Below, piece after piece: positions 9,628 through 17,660 of a stretch of DNA of 64,000 bases. Both the position numbers and the translations under genes were made by a program. Location: the NCBI RefSeq assembly GCF_003862435.1, contig NZ_RHGY01000001.1:124001-188000 (forward strand), in the 5' to 3' direction. The notes under the pieces are model-generated. The model was not told where the DNA came from, ran no database searches, and worked only from the letters and a program-made list of their open reading frames with translations. The stretch is from Weissella viridescens. GTDB taxonomy: Bacteria > Bacillota > Bacilli > Lactobacillales > Lactobacillaceae. Every line of letters begins with the position of its first letter. Position 1 is the first letter of the stretch.

Positions 9628-10188
9628 TATAAATAGTCCTCTCTGTACTCCTAAAAAGTAGAAAAAATAAAATAAGTTACACTTAAGATTATAGCAGAGA
9701 ATGGCAGTCTATAAGGGTTTAGGGCTTAAATAACACAGTTCTGAAATATTATCTTAAATGTTTCTAAATATTAAAACGATTAACCCGTTTTTTTCCACAA
9801 CTTTTCCACAAGAATGTTCGGTATTTAAATGCCATATGACTAGCCAAGAACCCGTATCCTTCCGGTTTTACGTGATTTATTGCACATTCTTGAAGACCAA
9901 TTTCGGCTCTATGTAAAACTTTTCTTTACGTTTTTACATAGTGGGGTAGATAAGAAAACGCTACCAAACAATTTATATTCAAATATAAGCTTAGTAGCGC
10001 GGAATATAGCCACTTTTAAGGTTTTATGTATTTATAAAGTATGAATAAATTTAGTAACGTAACTGAATGCTATTTAAAAGTCATTGATTTGTAATTTTGG
10101 AAAGATTGTGTAAAGATAGATAATGTATAAGTGATGCGTTGAGCGAGATAAGCCTTAACGCTGAAAAATTTGGGACGAGGTAGAGTTT
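9628..10188. other. Long divergent intergenic region with repeats, no gene seen
   Basis: 561 bases between nupC (minus) and the opu operon (plus). No convincing open frame. It holds two direct TTTTCCACA nonamers (9791-9799, 9802-9810), a perfect 10-bp inverted repeat CTATGTAAAA/TTTTACATAG (9909-9918 and 9932-9941), and a nested inverted repeat CGCTAC...GTAGCG (9959-9999) enclosing TTATATT/AATATAA. A weak promoter-like TTGGAA-16-GATAAT is at 10097-10124 before opu. Confidence 0.6.
9688..9696 (-). promoter_or_regulatory. Extended -10 promoter of the nupC operon
   Basis: On the minus strand the sequence reads TG-C-TATAAT, a perfect extended -10, upstream of nupC. No -35 hexamer is convincing. 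Confidence 0.55.
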
Positions 10189-11412
10189 ATGAGTGGTTTT
10201 ATTGAATTTCAAAATGTTTCCAAAGTTTATGACGGCGCTAAAGTCGCAGTGGAAGACATTGATTTGAGTTTTAATAAGGGAGAGTTCATTTGTTTCATCG
10301 GTACCAGTGGTAGTGGTAAGACAACCCTAATGCGGATGATCAACCGAATGAACACACCGACTGCCGGGAAAATCTTGGTAGATGATAAAGACGTCGCAAC
10401 CCTTAATCCGGTTGAATTACGTCGTCGGATTGGATATGTGATCCAAAGCATCGGTTTGATGCCCCACATGACAATTCGTGAAAATATCACCCTAGTCCAA
10501 CGTCTCTTAAAAGTAGACGAAGTTGAACGTGAGAAGACCGCCAACAAGATGATTGATTTGGTTGAGTTGCCTCGCGAAATGTTGGATCGTTATCCATTTG
10601 AACTATCAGGTGGACAACAACAACGTATTGGGGTTGTGCGTGCTTTGGCTGCTGACCAAGATATTATTCTAATGGACGAACCTTTTGGCGCGTTAGATCC
10701 AATTACCCGTGAATCTTTGCAAGACTTGATTAAGTCATTGCAAGTGAAGTTGGGTAAGACGGTTATTTTCGTTACCCACGATATGGATGAAGCCTTGAAG
10801 CTTGCCAATCGTTTGGTTGTCATGAGTCATGGACATGTGATTCAATTTGATACGCCAGATAACGTTTTGCGTCACCCGGCAAATGAATTCGTTGAAGAGT
10901 TGATTGGTGAGGAACGTTTGTTGCAAGCACAACCAGACGATACGCAAGTTAAGTCTGTGATGAGTGATGGCGCGATTACGATTCACACCGACCGTTCATT
11001 GAGCGATGCGATTACCCTTATGAAGGAAAAGCGTGTTGACTCATTGATTGTCACTGATAATTCTGGTGTCCTCAAGGGTGTTGTTGATGTGCAAAACCTA
11101 AACAAGCAACGTGATCATGCATCAAGTGTCGGCGATATCATGGTTGATGTACCATTCGTTAAAGAAACAGATTTGCTTAAGAATACTTTGCAACGTATCT
11201 TGAACCTTGGTTTGAAGACGGTGCCAGTCGTCGACGATAAAAAGCGTGTTGTGGGTATTTTGACCCGTTCATCATTGGTTGACTTAGTTTACGATACGAT
11301 TTGGGGAACTTCTGATTCCGACTTTGATGCTGATCAGGCAGCAAATGCTGACACTTCTACCTCTGCAACCGATGATGGAGCACCAGCTACTACTGACGCC
11401 AAGGAGGTATAG
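10189..11412 (+). CDS. opuCA: OpuCA-like osmoprotectant ABC transporter ATPase with CBS domains
   Basis: ATP-binding subunit of a glycine betaine/carnitine/choline importer, 407 residues. Walker A GTSGSGKTT at residues 38-46, signature LSGGQQQR near 138, Walker B IILMDEPFGALD, and an H-loop VTHDMDEA. After the ATPase come tandem CBS domains (about 258-370), which in the OpuA/OpuC family sense ionic strength or nucleotides to gate transport, then a low-complexity Asp/Thr/Ala tail. Head of a four-gene operon (ATPase, permease, binding protein, permease), the standard OpuC order; the next ORF starts 3 bases after the stop. The exact substrate is inferred from family only. Confidence 0.9.
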   Translation: MSGFIEFQNVSKVYDGAKVAVEDIDLSFNKGEFICFIGTSGSGKTTLMRMINRMNTPTAGKILVDDKDVATLNPVELRRRIGYVIQSIGLMPHMTIRENITLVQRLLKVDEVEREKTANKMIDLVELPREMLDRYPFELSGGQQQRIGVVRALAADQDIILMDEPFGALDPITRESLQDLIKSLQVKLGKTVIFVTHDMDEALKLANRLVVMSHGHVIQFDTPDNVLRHPANEFVEELIGEERLLQAQPDDTQVKSVMSDGAITIHTDRSLSDAITLMKEKRVDSLIVTDNSGVLKGVVDVQNLNKQRDHASSVGDIMVDVPFVKETDLLKNTLQRILNLGLKTVPVVDDKKRVVGILTRSSLVDLVYDTIWGTSDSDFDADQAANADTSTSATDDGAPATTDAKEV

Positions 11413-11415
11413 TCG

Positions 11416-12102
11416 ATGCAATCCTTTATTTCAGAATATGGTTCACAAATCCTTACGAAGAGTGGCCAACATATTTATATTTCTGCAATTGCCTTGTTCT
11501 TTGGTATCATCGTGGCCGTGCCTGCCGGTATTGCGCTAACGCGTGCGAATAAATTAGCAAATCCCATCATTAACGTGGTGAGTGCGTTGCAAACGATTCC
11601 TTCTTTGGCGCTTTTGACGTTAATGCTACCAATCTTTGGTATTGGACGCACACCAGCGATTATTGCGCTATTCATTTATTCATTGCTTCCTATCTTGCGT
11701 AACACGTATTTGGGAATGAGTAACGTGAGTGATGAATATCGTGACGTTGCCCGTGGCATGGGAATGAGTAATATCCAATCGATCTTTATGGTTGAATTGC
11801 CAATTGCTTTGCCAACGATCATGGCTGGAATTCATTTGTCTGCAATTTATGTCATTTCTTGGGCAACCCTTGCTTCATATATTGGAGCCGGTGGATTAGG
11901 AGACCTAATCTTTAGTGGATTGTACAACTACCAACCAGAATTGATCTTCGCTGGTACCATTCCAGTTACCATCATTGCCTTGGTTGTTGACTTCCTATTG
12001 TCTAAGTTGGAACGCATTATGACGCCAAAAGCATTCCTTTTGCAAGAAGATAAAGACGAAAAACAACAAGCCCGTGAAGATGCAGAACGGAGGGCTCGCT
12101 AA
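11416..12102 (+). CDS. opuCB: OpuCB-like osmoprotectant ABC permease
   Basis: A 228-residue inner-membrane permease of the glycine betaine/choline family. The coupling motif region reads EYRDVARGMGMSNIQSIFMVELP, the EAA loop that docks on the ATPase. About five to six helices are visible. The C-terminal tail is highly charged (KDEKQQAREDAERRAR). Its stop overlaps the start of the binding-protein gene by one base (TAATG). Confidence 0.9.
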   Translation: MQSFISEYGSQILTKSGQHIYISAIALFFGIIVAVPAGIALTRANKLANPIINVVSALQTIPSLALLTLMLPIFGIGRTPAIIALFIYSLLPILRNTYLGMSNVSDEYRDVARGMGMSNIQSIFMVELPIALPTIMAGIHLSAIYVISWATLASYIGAGGLGDLIFSGLYNYQPELIFAGTIPVTIIALVVDFLLSKLERIMTPKAFLLQEDKDEKQQAREDAERRAR

Positions 12103-13025
12103 TGACCACTAAGAAAAAAGTCCGCAACATTGTGATTGGGGTCTTGGCATTTATTGTTTTGCTAGCCGGATATTTCTGGCTAATGCCACCCCAAACAGAA
12201 AACAAGCCCATTACAGTTACGGGTGGAATTACATCTGAAGCGCAAACTTTGGGAAGCATTAATGCTGATATGATTTCACACTATACTGGTCGTCCAACTC
12301 GTGTGATTAATAATTTGGCGACAACGACGATTAATCAAAAGGCGATGACCAATGGGGATGCGCAAGTTTCAGCCGCCCGTTATACGGGAACTGACTTAAC
12401 AACCACGTTGGGCTTGCCAGCTGAAAAGAATCCACAAAAGGCCTTTAACACAGTCCATGATGAATTTGAGAAGAAATATAATGAGACTTGGTTCCCATCA
12501 TATGGCTTTGAAAATACGTATGTGTTCTTGGTCCGTAAGGATACTGCTAAAAAGTATCACTTGAAGAAGGTCAGTGACATGGAAAAGGTTGCTGATAAGT
12601 TGAGTCTTGGAGTTGATACGGCCTGGGTTACGCGTCAAGGTGACGGATACGATGGCTTTAAGAAGACTTACTTCCCATTCAAGTCAATCCACCCAATGCA
12701 AATTGGTTTGGTTTATACGGCCGTGGCAAGTAAGAAGATGGATGTTGTGCTTGGTTATACCACCGATGGTCGTATCGGAAGTTATGATTTGACGATGCTT
12801 AAAGATGATCGTCACTACTTCCCTCCATATGACGCATGTCCTGTGGTCGATAACGTTACATTGAACACAACGCCTGGTTTGAAGAAGGCGTTGTCAAAGC
12901 TTGAAGGTAAGATTGATACCAAGCAAATGCAGCAGTTGAACTATCAAGTCGACAACAACTTGAAAGAACCTTCTGTGGTCGCAAAAGACTTCTTGCAAAA
13001 ACATAATTATTTCGAAGGAGAGTAA
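12102..13025 (+). CDS. opuCC: OpuCC-like osmoprotectant-binding protein, membrane-anchored, no lipobox Cys
   Basis: Extracellular substrate-binding subunit, 307 residues, of the OpuAC/OpuCC type. Aromatic residues that form the betaine cage are plausible in segments such as NETWFPSYGFENTY and HYFPPYDACPV. The N terminus is a basic stretch and a hydrophobic helix ending LLAGYFWLMPP. The residue at the lipobox Cys position is Tyr24, so lipidation cannot occur there; the helix probably serves as an uncleaved anchor. Sits between the two permease genes as in other OpuC operons. Start overlaps the upstream stop. Confidence 0.88.
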   Translation: MTTKKKVRNIVIGVLAFIVLLAGYFWLMPPQTENKPITVTGGITSEAQTLGSINADMISHYTGRPTRVINNLATTTINQKAMTNGDAQVSAARYTGTDLTTTLGLPAEKNPQKAFNTVHDEFEKKYNETWFPSYGFENTYVFLVRKDTAKKYHLKKVSDMEKVADKLSLGVDTAWVTRQGDGYDGFKKTYFPFKSIHPMQIGLVYTAVASKKMDVVLGYTTDGRIGSYDLTMLKDDRHYFPPYDACPVVDNVTLNTTPGLKKALSKLEGKIDTKQMQQLNYQVDNNLKEPSVVAKDFLQKHNYFEGE

Positions 13026-13031
13026 AGCACA

Positions 13032-13715
13032 ATGGATATGGCGAAGATGAACATTTTTCAACAATTTATTGCATATTTTGCTCAAAACGGAAGCTATGTG
13101 TTTGAGCAGTTTATGCGACATTTCTTGATGTCAGTCTACGGTGTGCTATTTGCCGCCGTGATTGCCATCCCACTTGGGATTTATATTGCCAACCGTCACA
13201 CGCTTTCAAAGTGGGTGATTCGCGTGGCTAGTATTATCCAAACCGTGCCTTCATTGGCCATGGTTTCAATCTTGATGTTGGCGATGGGACTAGGAGTTAA
13301 AGTTGTCTTGATGGCAACGTTCTTGTACGCCCTTTTGCCAATCTTGAGTAACACGTACACTGGAATTAACCAGGTTGACCGCAACGTACTGGATGCCGGA
13401 GAAGGAATGGGGATGACCCGTTGGCAACAACTTTATATGATCAAGTTGCCCCTTTCAATTTCGGTTATCATGGCTGGTTTGCGTAACGCCTTAGTACTAG
13501 CCATTGGTGTGGTTGCCATTGGTGCCTTCGTTGGTGCCGGTGGTTTGGGAGATATCATCATCCGTGGTACGAACGCCACAAATGGTGGTGCCATCATCTT
13601 AGCTGGTGCCTTGCCAACTGCCTTTATGTCAATCATCGCTGATTGGGGTATGGGTAAAATTGAAAAGTTTTTGGATCCTGCGACACAAATTCGTCGTAAG
13701 CGGACACAAGGCTAA
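13032..13715 (+). CDS. opuCD: OpuCD-like osmoprotectant ABC permease
   Basis: Second permease of the importer, 227 residues, paralogous to the upstream permease (shared SIIQTVPSLAM and ALLPILSNTYTGI blocks). The EAA-type coupling loop reads DRNVLDAGEGMGMTRWQQLYMIKLP. Last gene of the operon; a strong terminator follows. A second in-frame ATG (MAKMN) two codons in is an alternative start. Confidence 0.9.
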   Translation: MDMAKMNIFQQFIAYFAQNGSYVFEQFMRHFLMSVYGVLFAAVIAIPLGIYIANRHTLSKWVIRVASIIQTVPSLAMVSILMLAMGLGVKVVLMATFLYALLPILSNTYTGINQVDRNVLDAGEGMGMTRWQQLYMIKLPLSISVIMAGLRNALVLAIGVVAIGAFVGAGGLGDIIIRGTNATNGGAIILAGALPTAFMSIIADWGMGKIEKFLDPATQIRRKRTQG

Positions 13716-13717
13716 TC

Positions 13718-13755
13718 AAAAAAGAGCCAATCGTTATGATTGGTTCTTTTTTTAT
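13718..13755 (+). terminator. Terminator of the opu operon
   Basis: A-run, GAGCCAATC...GATTGGTTC stem, then eight T residues directly after the last permease gene. Confidence 0.9.
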
Positions 13756-13763
13756 AAATAAAC

Positions 13764-13795
13764 AGGCGTGCCTCCCTACGGAAGCACGCCTTTAT
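13764..13795. terminator. Second hairpin terminator, probably for the minus-strand acetyltransferase
   Basis: AGGCGTGC...GCACGCCT stem with T-rich flanks on both sides. It lies just downstream of the minus-strand stop codon at 13797. Confidence 0.75.
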
Positions 13796-13796
13796 T

Positions 13797-14327
13797 TTAT
13801 TCAGCGACGGGCAGCATTAGGCTGTATGCCCAGCGGATGTCGTTAATGTTGCCGTCCATACAAACCGTACAGTTGAACGTGAATCCAGCTTGCTGAATGA
13901 GTCGTTGCATCCGCTGGTTCAAGGGATGCGTATCGATGCGGACTGCTTGGAAACCAAGTTCGTTCGTCCAAGTGAACAGATTAGACATGAAAAGTTGACC
14001 GAGATGTTGACCACGAAAAGCGCTTGAAATCGCAATGCGATGCAAAGAGACATACGGCGTGACATCGTCAGACCACTTTCCTTCGAGCGGGGTGGTGTAA
14101 TTTGGTTCTGGGGTTTGGCGGATGACGGCGTAGCCCACAACAGCGATGTCATTGGCCAGGACAAAGGCTTCACCACTTGCAATGTCCGTTTTAATTAAAG
14201 CTTCATCAGGATAACCATCTTGCCACTGCGGCACACCATCGGCTTTGAGGTTGTTTTGGGCCTCATGAATGATGGTCATAATTTGGGGTAAGTCTTGTGC
14301 GGTCGCGCGACGCGTCAATGGAAGCAT
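13797..14327 (-). CDS. GNAT family N-acetyltransferase
   Basis: A 176-residue cytoplasmic acetyltransferase. The acetyl-CoA pyrophosphate loop FRGQHLG (family pattern RxxGxG/A) follows the beta strand LHRIAISS, and the C-terminal part AVRIDTHPLNQRMQRLIQQAGF is the typical end of the GNAT fold. Substrate is unknown. Divergent from the MucBP/SH3 gene across a possible operator. Confidence 0.85.
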   Translation of the reverse strand: MLPLTRRATAQDLPQIMTIIHEAQNNLKADGVPQWQDGYPDEALIKTDIASGEAFVLANDIAVVGYAVIRQTPEPNYTTPLEGKWSDDVTPYVSLHRIAISSAFRGQHLGQLFMSNLFTWTNELGFQAVRIDTHPLNQRMQRLIQQAGFTFNCTVCMDGNINDIRWAYSLMLPVAE

Positions 14328-14351
14328 AGGGATACCGGTCCTTTATAAAAT

Positions 14352-14373
14352 TTGTAAGGTTTATTACTTACAA
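14352..14373. promoter_or_regulatory. Inverted repeat TTGTAAG-N8-CTTACAA, candidate operator
   Basis: A perfect 7-bp dyad with 8-base spacer between divergent genes; its right arm touches the -35 of the plus-strand promoter. The same half-site recurs before the alcohol dehydrogenase at 49.9 kb. The cognate regulator is not identified. Confidence 0.5.
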
Positions 14374-14403
14374 TTATACAAAGAATGTGTGTTGACGTAT
14401 AAT
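14374..14403 (+). promoter_or_regulatory. Promoter of the MucBP/SH3 gene
   Basis: TTATAC at 14374-14379, 18-base spacer, perfect TATAAT at 14398-14403. The start codon is at 14486 with an AGGAG ribosome site. Confidence 0.6.
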
Positions 14404-14485
14404 TAAATTTGAAGCAAACTGCGGTAAAGTGTTGCTGGATTCGTTTTTATACGATTTAAAATACATGCAATAAAAGGAGTGGCTG

Positions 14486-15199
14486 ATGGCAGAAATTGAA
14501 TTAATGGGGATGCCAGTTTGGGTCTATACTAAAAATATTGATGATCAAAAACCAGTTGCGCCCAGCCGGTTAGTAACGGGACATGTTGGGGAACCTTATC
14601 AAGTTGAACCAACTGAAATCGAGGGGTACACCTTTGTTAAAGCCAAGGGTGACACAAGTGGTGTCTTGAACGACCAAATGCATACGGTCACGTTGTATTA
14701 TCGTCCAGCACATTATTTGGAAGCGCAAAAGCTAAATGATAAGTATTTGCACATCAAGCAACCGGTGGCAACATACACTGAAATGAACGGCGAACCGGAT
14801 GGGCCAAACTTGTGGGCTGATACGGTTGTCCCAGTCTCAAGTCGGGTGGCGACAAAAGACGGCACGTTCTGGTATGAACTGGCGGATTCGCGTTGGGTAC
14901 CATTTTCAAGGAGAGATATGCAGTTGTCAGATGAGCGGGGGGATCGCTCAGATGATCAACCAGGTTGGTTAAAAAATAAAGTCTGGAACACACAGAAGAT
15001 TTCAGTGATGGGGGTCATTGATTTTATTCCAAACCAGACGTTGAACGTTTATGACCAACCTTATGGTCAGGTTATCGGTCAAATTGCCGACGGGACACCC
15101 GTTAATTTGGTTGAAGAAATCACGGACGACGCTGGTAACCTCTGGTATCACCTTGACCAATACGGTTGGGTTTCTAGTTTGTACGTTAAAATTAAATAA
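14486..15199 (+). CDS. MucBP and SH3-like repeat protein without signal peptide
   Basis: A 237-residue protein. Residues about 10-75 fit a mucin-binding (MucBP) repeat (VTGHVGEPYQVEP ... GYTFVKAKGD ... TVTLYYR). Two SH3_8/GW-like beta domains follow, about 88-145 (GTFWYELADSRWVPF) and 175-237 (NLWYHLDQYGWVSSLY). These domains normally sit on secreted or wall-bound proteins, but the N terminus MAEIELMGMPVWVY has no signal peptide, no basic/hydrophobic helix and no LPXTG anchor. Location is therefore uncertain: non-classical export, cell-wall association after lysis, or a truncated relic are possible. It is 31 bases upstream of manA and probably co-transcribed. Confidence 0.65.
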   Translation: MAEIELMGMPVWVYTKNIDDQKPVAPSRLVTGHVGEPYQVEPTEIEGYTFVKAKGDTSGVLNDQMHTVTLYYRPAHYLEAQKLNDKYLHIKQPVATYTEMNGEPDGPNLWADTVVPVSSRVATKDGTFWYELADSRWVPFSRRDMQLSDERGDRSDDQPGWLKNKVWNTQKISVMGVIDFIPNQTLNVYDQPYGQVIGQIADGTPVNLVEEITDDAGNLWYHLDQYGWVSSLYVKIK

Positions 15200-15230
15200 G
15201 CATATTTAAACATTTGGGGAGATGAGAAAT

Positions 15231-16196
15231 ATGACAGAAGTTCTTGTATTAAAAGCTGATTTACACGAAAAGATGTGGGGCGGTACAGCATTACGTGATT
15301 TGTATGGTTTTGATATTCCAAGCGATCATACGGGGGAAGCTTGGGTTGTCTCAGGACATCCAAATGGGCCAACACGCATTCAAAATGGGCGCTTTCAAGG
15401 GATGACCTTGGTTGAAGTGTGGCGGCAACATCCCGAACTCTTTCAAAATCGACATGGTGTGCGTCCATTTCCACTGTTAGTGAAGATTTTAGATGCCCAT
15501 GAAAATTTGTCAGTACAAGTTCATCCGGGCAACGCATATGCCGCTGCGCATGCGCACGAATTGGGTAAAACTGAGTCATGGTATATTTTGGCGGCTGAGC
15601 CTGACGCCCAGATTTACTTTGGACATAACGCTCAGACCCGGGCGGAATTTAGTCGATTAGTGGACCAACGAGACTGGGCAGATTTGTTGCGGACTGTTCC
15701 GGTTCACGCAGGTGATTTCTTCTATGTGCCAGCAGGGACGCTCCATGCTTTGGGGGCGGGCGTGGTTGCGCTTGAAATTCAGCAATCCTCTGATACCACG
15801 TATCGGGTGTATGACTTTGATCGCATTGATCAGACGACTGGGTTTAGGCGCCAACTTGATTTGCTTGATGCCAAAGCGGTGACCCAAGTGCCCTTTACAC
15901 CTGTTACACCCACACCGGAAACCGTCCAGATTGGTGACGCAACGCGGACAACCTTAGTGCAGGCAGAATATTTTGAGGTCCAAGACTACCATCTTGATGG
16001 TATGTGCACCTTGGCATCAATTGATAGTTATCAATTGGGCGTCGTGGTTGCAGGTAAGGTCACCATTCAGAGCAGTACGGCTAGTTACAGCTTTACGCCC
16101 GGAATGAGTTTTGTCTTGCTGGACGATGGTCGTGATTGTACCGTGACCGGAACGGGTGAATTTGTGTTAGCTGCGCCCGGTCCGGCAGCGAAATAA
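15231..16196 (+). CDS. manA: Mannose-6-phosphate isomerase, class I
   Basis: Interconverts mannose 6-phosphate and fructose 6-phosphate. The 321-residue chain has the class I cupin features: KMWGG near the start, the zinc-site strand LSVQVHPGNAYA with Gln and His ligands, KTESWYIL, and the distal block GDFFYVPAGTLHALGAGVVALEIQQSSDTTYRVYDFDR. The second ATG at 15231 is chosen because GGGGAG lies 9 bases before it, whereas the ATG at 15222 overlaps that site. Length is normal for the Firmicute form. Confidence 0.95.
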   Translation: MTEVLVLKADLHEKMWGGTALRDLYGFDIPSDHTGEAWVVSGHPNGPTRIQNGRFQGMTLVEVWRQHPELFQNRHGVRPFPLLVKILDAHENLSVQVHPGNAYAAAHAHELGKTESWYILAAEPDAQIYFGHNAQTRAEFSRLVDQRDWADLLRTVPVHAGDFFYVPAGTLHALGAGVVALEIQQSSDTTYRVYDFDRIDQTTGFRRQLDLLDAKAVTQVPFTPVTPTPETVQIGDATRTTLVQAEYFEVQDYHLDGMCTLASIDSYQLGVVVAGKVTIQSSTASYSFTPGMSFVLLDDGRDCTVTGTGEFVLAAPGPAAK

Positions 16197-16242
16197 AATA
16201 AAAATTTTAAAGAATAATGGTGTTCAGCAAATCGAACAAAAT

Positions 16243-16251
16243 GTTACACTT
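16243..16251 (+). promoter_or_regulatory. Extended -10 promoter for murT-gatD
   Basis: TG-T-TACACT preceded by a weak TTCAGC at 16224 (16-base spacer), 54-62 bases before the murT start. Confidence 0.45.
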
Positions 16252-16304
16252 AGTGCTAGCAATTTAAAGTGATTATGCTGCGGCATAATAAAAAGGAGTA
16301 AGAC

Positions 16305-17657
16305 ATGAGTTTAAGAAGTTCATTGGCAACCTTTGTCGGAAATAGTTCATATTTTGTGTTGCACAATGTGCTCCACCGCGGAGGCACATCATTACCTGGA
16401 AAATTAGCAATTAAAATTGATCCAGATGTTATGACGACATTGGCTGAAAAGTATGACGTCATCTTAGTAACTGGAACTAATGGTAAGACGTTAACCACCG
16501 CTTTGGCGACCCGTGTCTTGCGTGAAAAGTATACTGACGTCATTACGAATCCTTCGGGTTCAAATATGATGCAAGGTATCACTGGAACGATGCTTACAGC
16601 TAAGCCAAAGAAAAACGGCGAAAAGCCAGTGGCCATTCTTGAAGTCGACGAAGCCAATATGGAAGAGGTCGCCCGTCAATTAAAGCCGAAGGCGTTTGTC
16701 TTGACGAACATCTTCCGTGACCAATTGGATCGTTATGGTGAAATTTATACCACTTATGAAAAGATTTTGAAGGGAATTCGCTTATTCCCTGAAGCAACGG
16801 TGATTGCCAATGCGGATTCACCAATCTTCATGCGTGGTAATTTGCCAAATCCAAAGGTTTACTTTGGTTTCAAGACGGAACCAGAAACCGGTGATATTCG
16901 TGCGCCATATAATACAGATGGTGTTTTGTCACCAACTGACAATTCAATTTTGCACTATCACTATATTACCTTTGCGAACCAAGGGTCATATTTCAGTACG
17001 ACTGATGATTTCAAGCGTCCTGAACTAGATTATGCCGTAACCAAGTTGAACGAGTTAACGCCACGTTACTCTAACTTTGACATTGACGGTCAAACTTACC
17101 AAATCGAAATTGGTGGGGAATATAACATCTATAACGCTTTGGCAGCTTACGCCATTGGCCGTTACATGGGTGTTTCTCAAGCACAAATCAAGCATGCTTT
17201 TGAATCAAATGCGCAAATCTTTGGACGTCAAGAAGCCGTTAAGGTTGACGATAAGGATGTGACAATTGTTTTGATTAAGAACCCAGTTGGGGCTAACCAA
17301 GTGATTCAAATGATGGGGTCAGACGATCAACCTTTCTCAGTCATTGCTTTGCTAAACGCGAACTACGCGGATGGTATTGATACAAGTTGGATTTGGGATA
17401 CTGAATTTGAAGACTTGGCCAAGACAAAGATGCAAGCCATTTCAACTGGTGGGGAGCGTTACAAGGATTTGTATGTCCGCATTAAGATGGCCGGCTTTGG
17501 TGACCAACCGGTATATCAAGACCTATCTAAGATTGTGGCGGCCATTAAGGCGCAGCCAACGGAACACGTTTATGTTGCTGCAACGTACACAGCGATGTTG
17601 CAATTACGTGAGCAATTGAAGCAAGCTGGTTACATTAAAACTGGAATGGAGGGCTAA
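16305..17657 (+). CDS. murT: Lipid II isoglutaminyl synthase, Mur ligase-like subunit MurT (zinc ribbon lost)
   Basis: With GatD, amidates the D-Glu of lipid II to D-isoglutamine. The 450-residue protein has the Mur ligase ATP loop VTGTNGKTLTT (about residues 55-65), the central ligase domain with EVDEANM and FRDQLDRYGE, and a C-terminal DUF1727 domain. MurT proteins normally carry a four-cysteine zinc ribbon (two CxxC pairs) before FKRPELDY. Here those positions read S209PTD212 and S231TTD234, and the whole protein contains no cysteine. The gene is followed after 3 bases by gatD, the obligatory glutaminase partner. Identity is secure from context and the ligase motifs. Confidence 0.94.
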   Translation: MSLRSSLATFVGNSSYFVLHNVLHRGGTSLPGKLAIKIDPDVMTTLAEKYDVILVTGTNGKTLTTALATRVLREKYTDVITNPSGSNMMQGITGTMLTAKPKKNGEKPVAILEVDEANMEEVARQLKPKAFVLTNIFRDQLDRYGEIYTTYEKILKGIRLFPEATVIANADSPIFMRGNLPNPKVYFGFKTEPETGDIRAPYNTDGVLSPTDNSILHYHYITFANQGSYFSTTDDFKRPELDYAVTKLNELTPRYSNFDIDGQTYQIEIGGEYNIYNALAAYAIGRYMGVSQAQIKHAFESNAQIFGRQEAVKVDDKDVTIVLIKNPVGANQVIQMMGSDDQPFSVIALLNANYADGIDTSWIWDTEFEDLAKTKMQAISTGGERYKDLYVRIKMAGFGDQPVYQDLSKIVAAIKAQPTEHVYVAATYTAMLQLREQLKQAGYIKTGMEG

Positions 17658-17660
17658 CCG

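Noticed and set aside
9628-10188. Replication origin suggested by DnaA-like boxes
   Set aside because: Only two near-consensus boxes, no AT-rich unwinding repeats, and dnaA, dnaN, rpmH or gyr genes are absent nearby.
14352-14373. GlnR box (TGTnA-N7-TnACA)
   Set aside because: The spacing between TGTAA and TTACA is 10, not 7.
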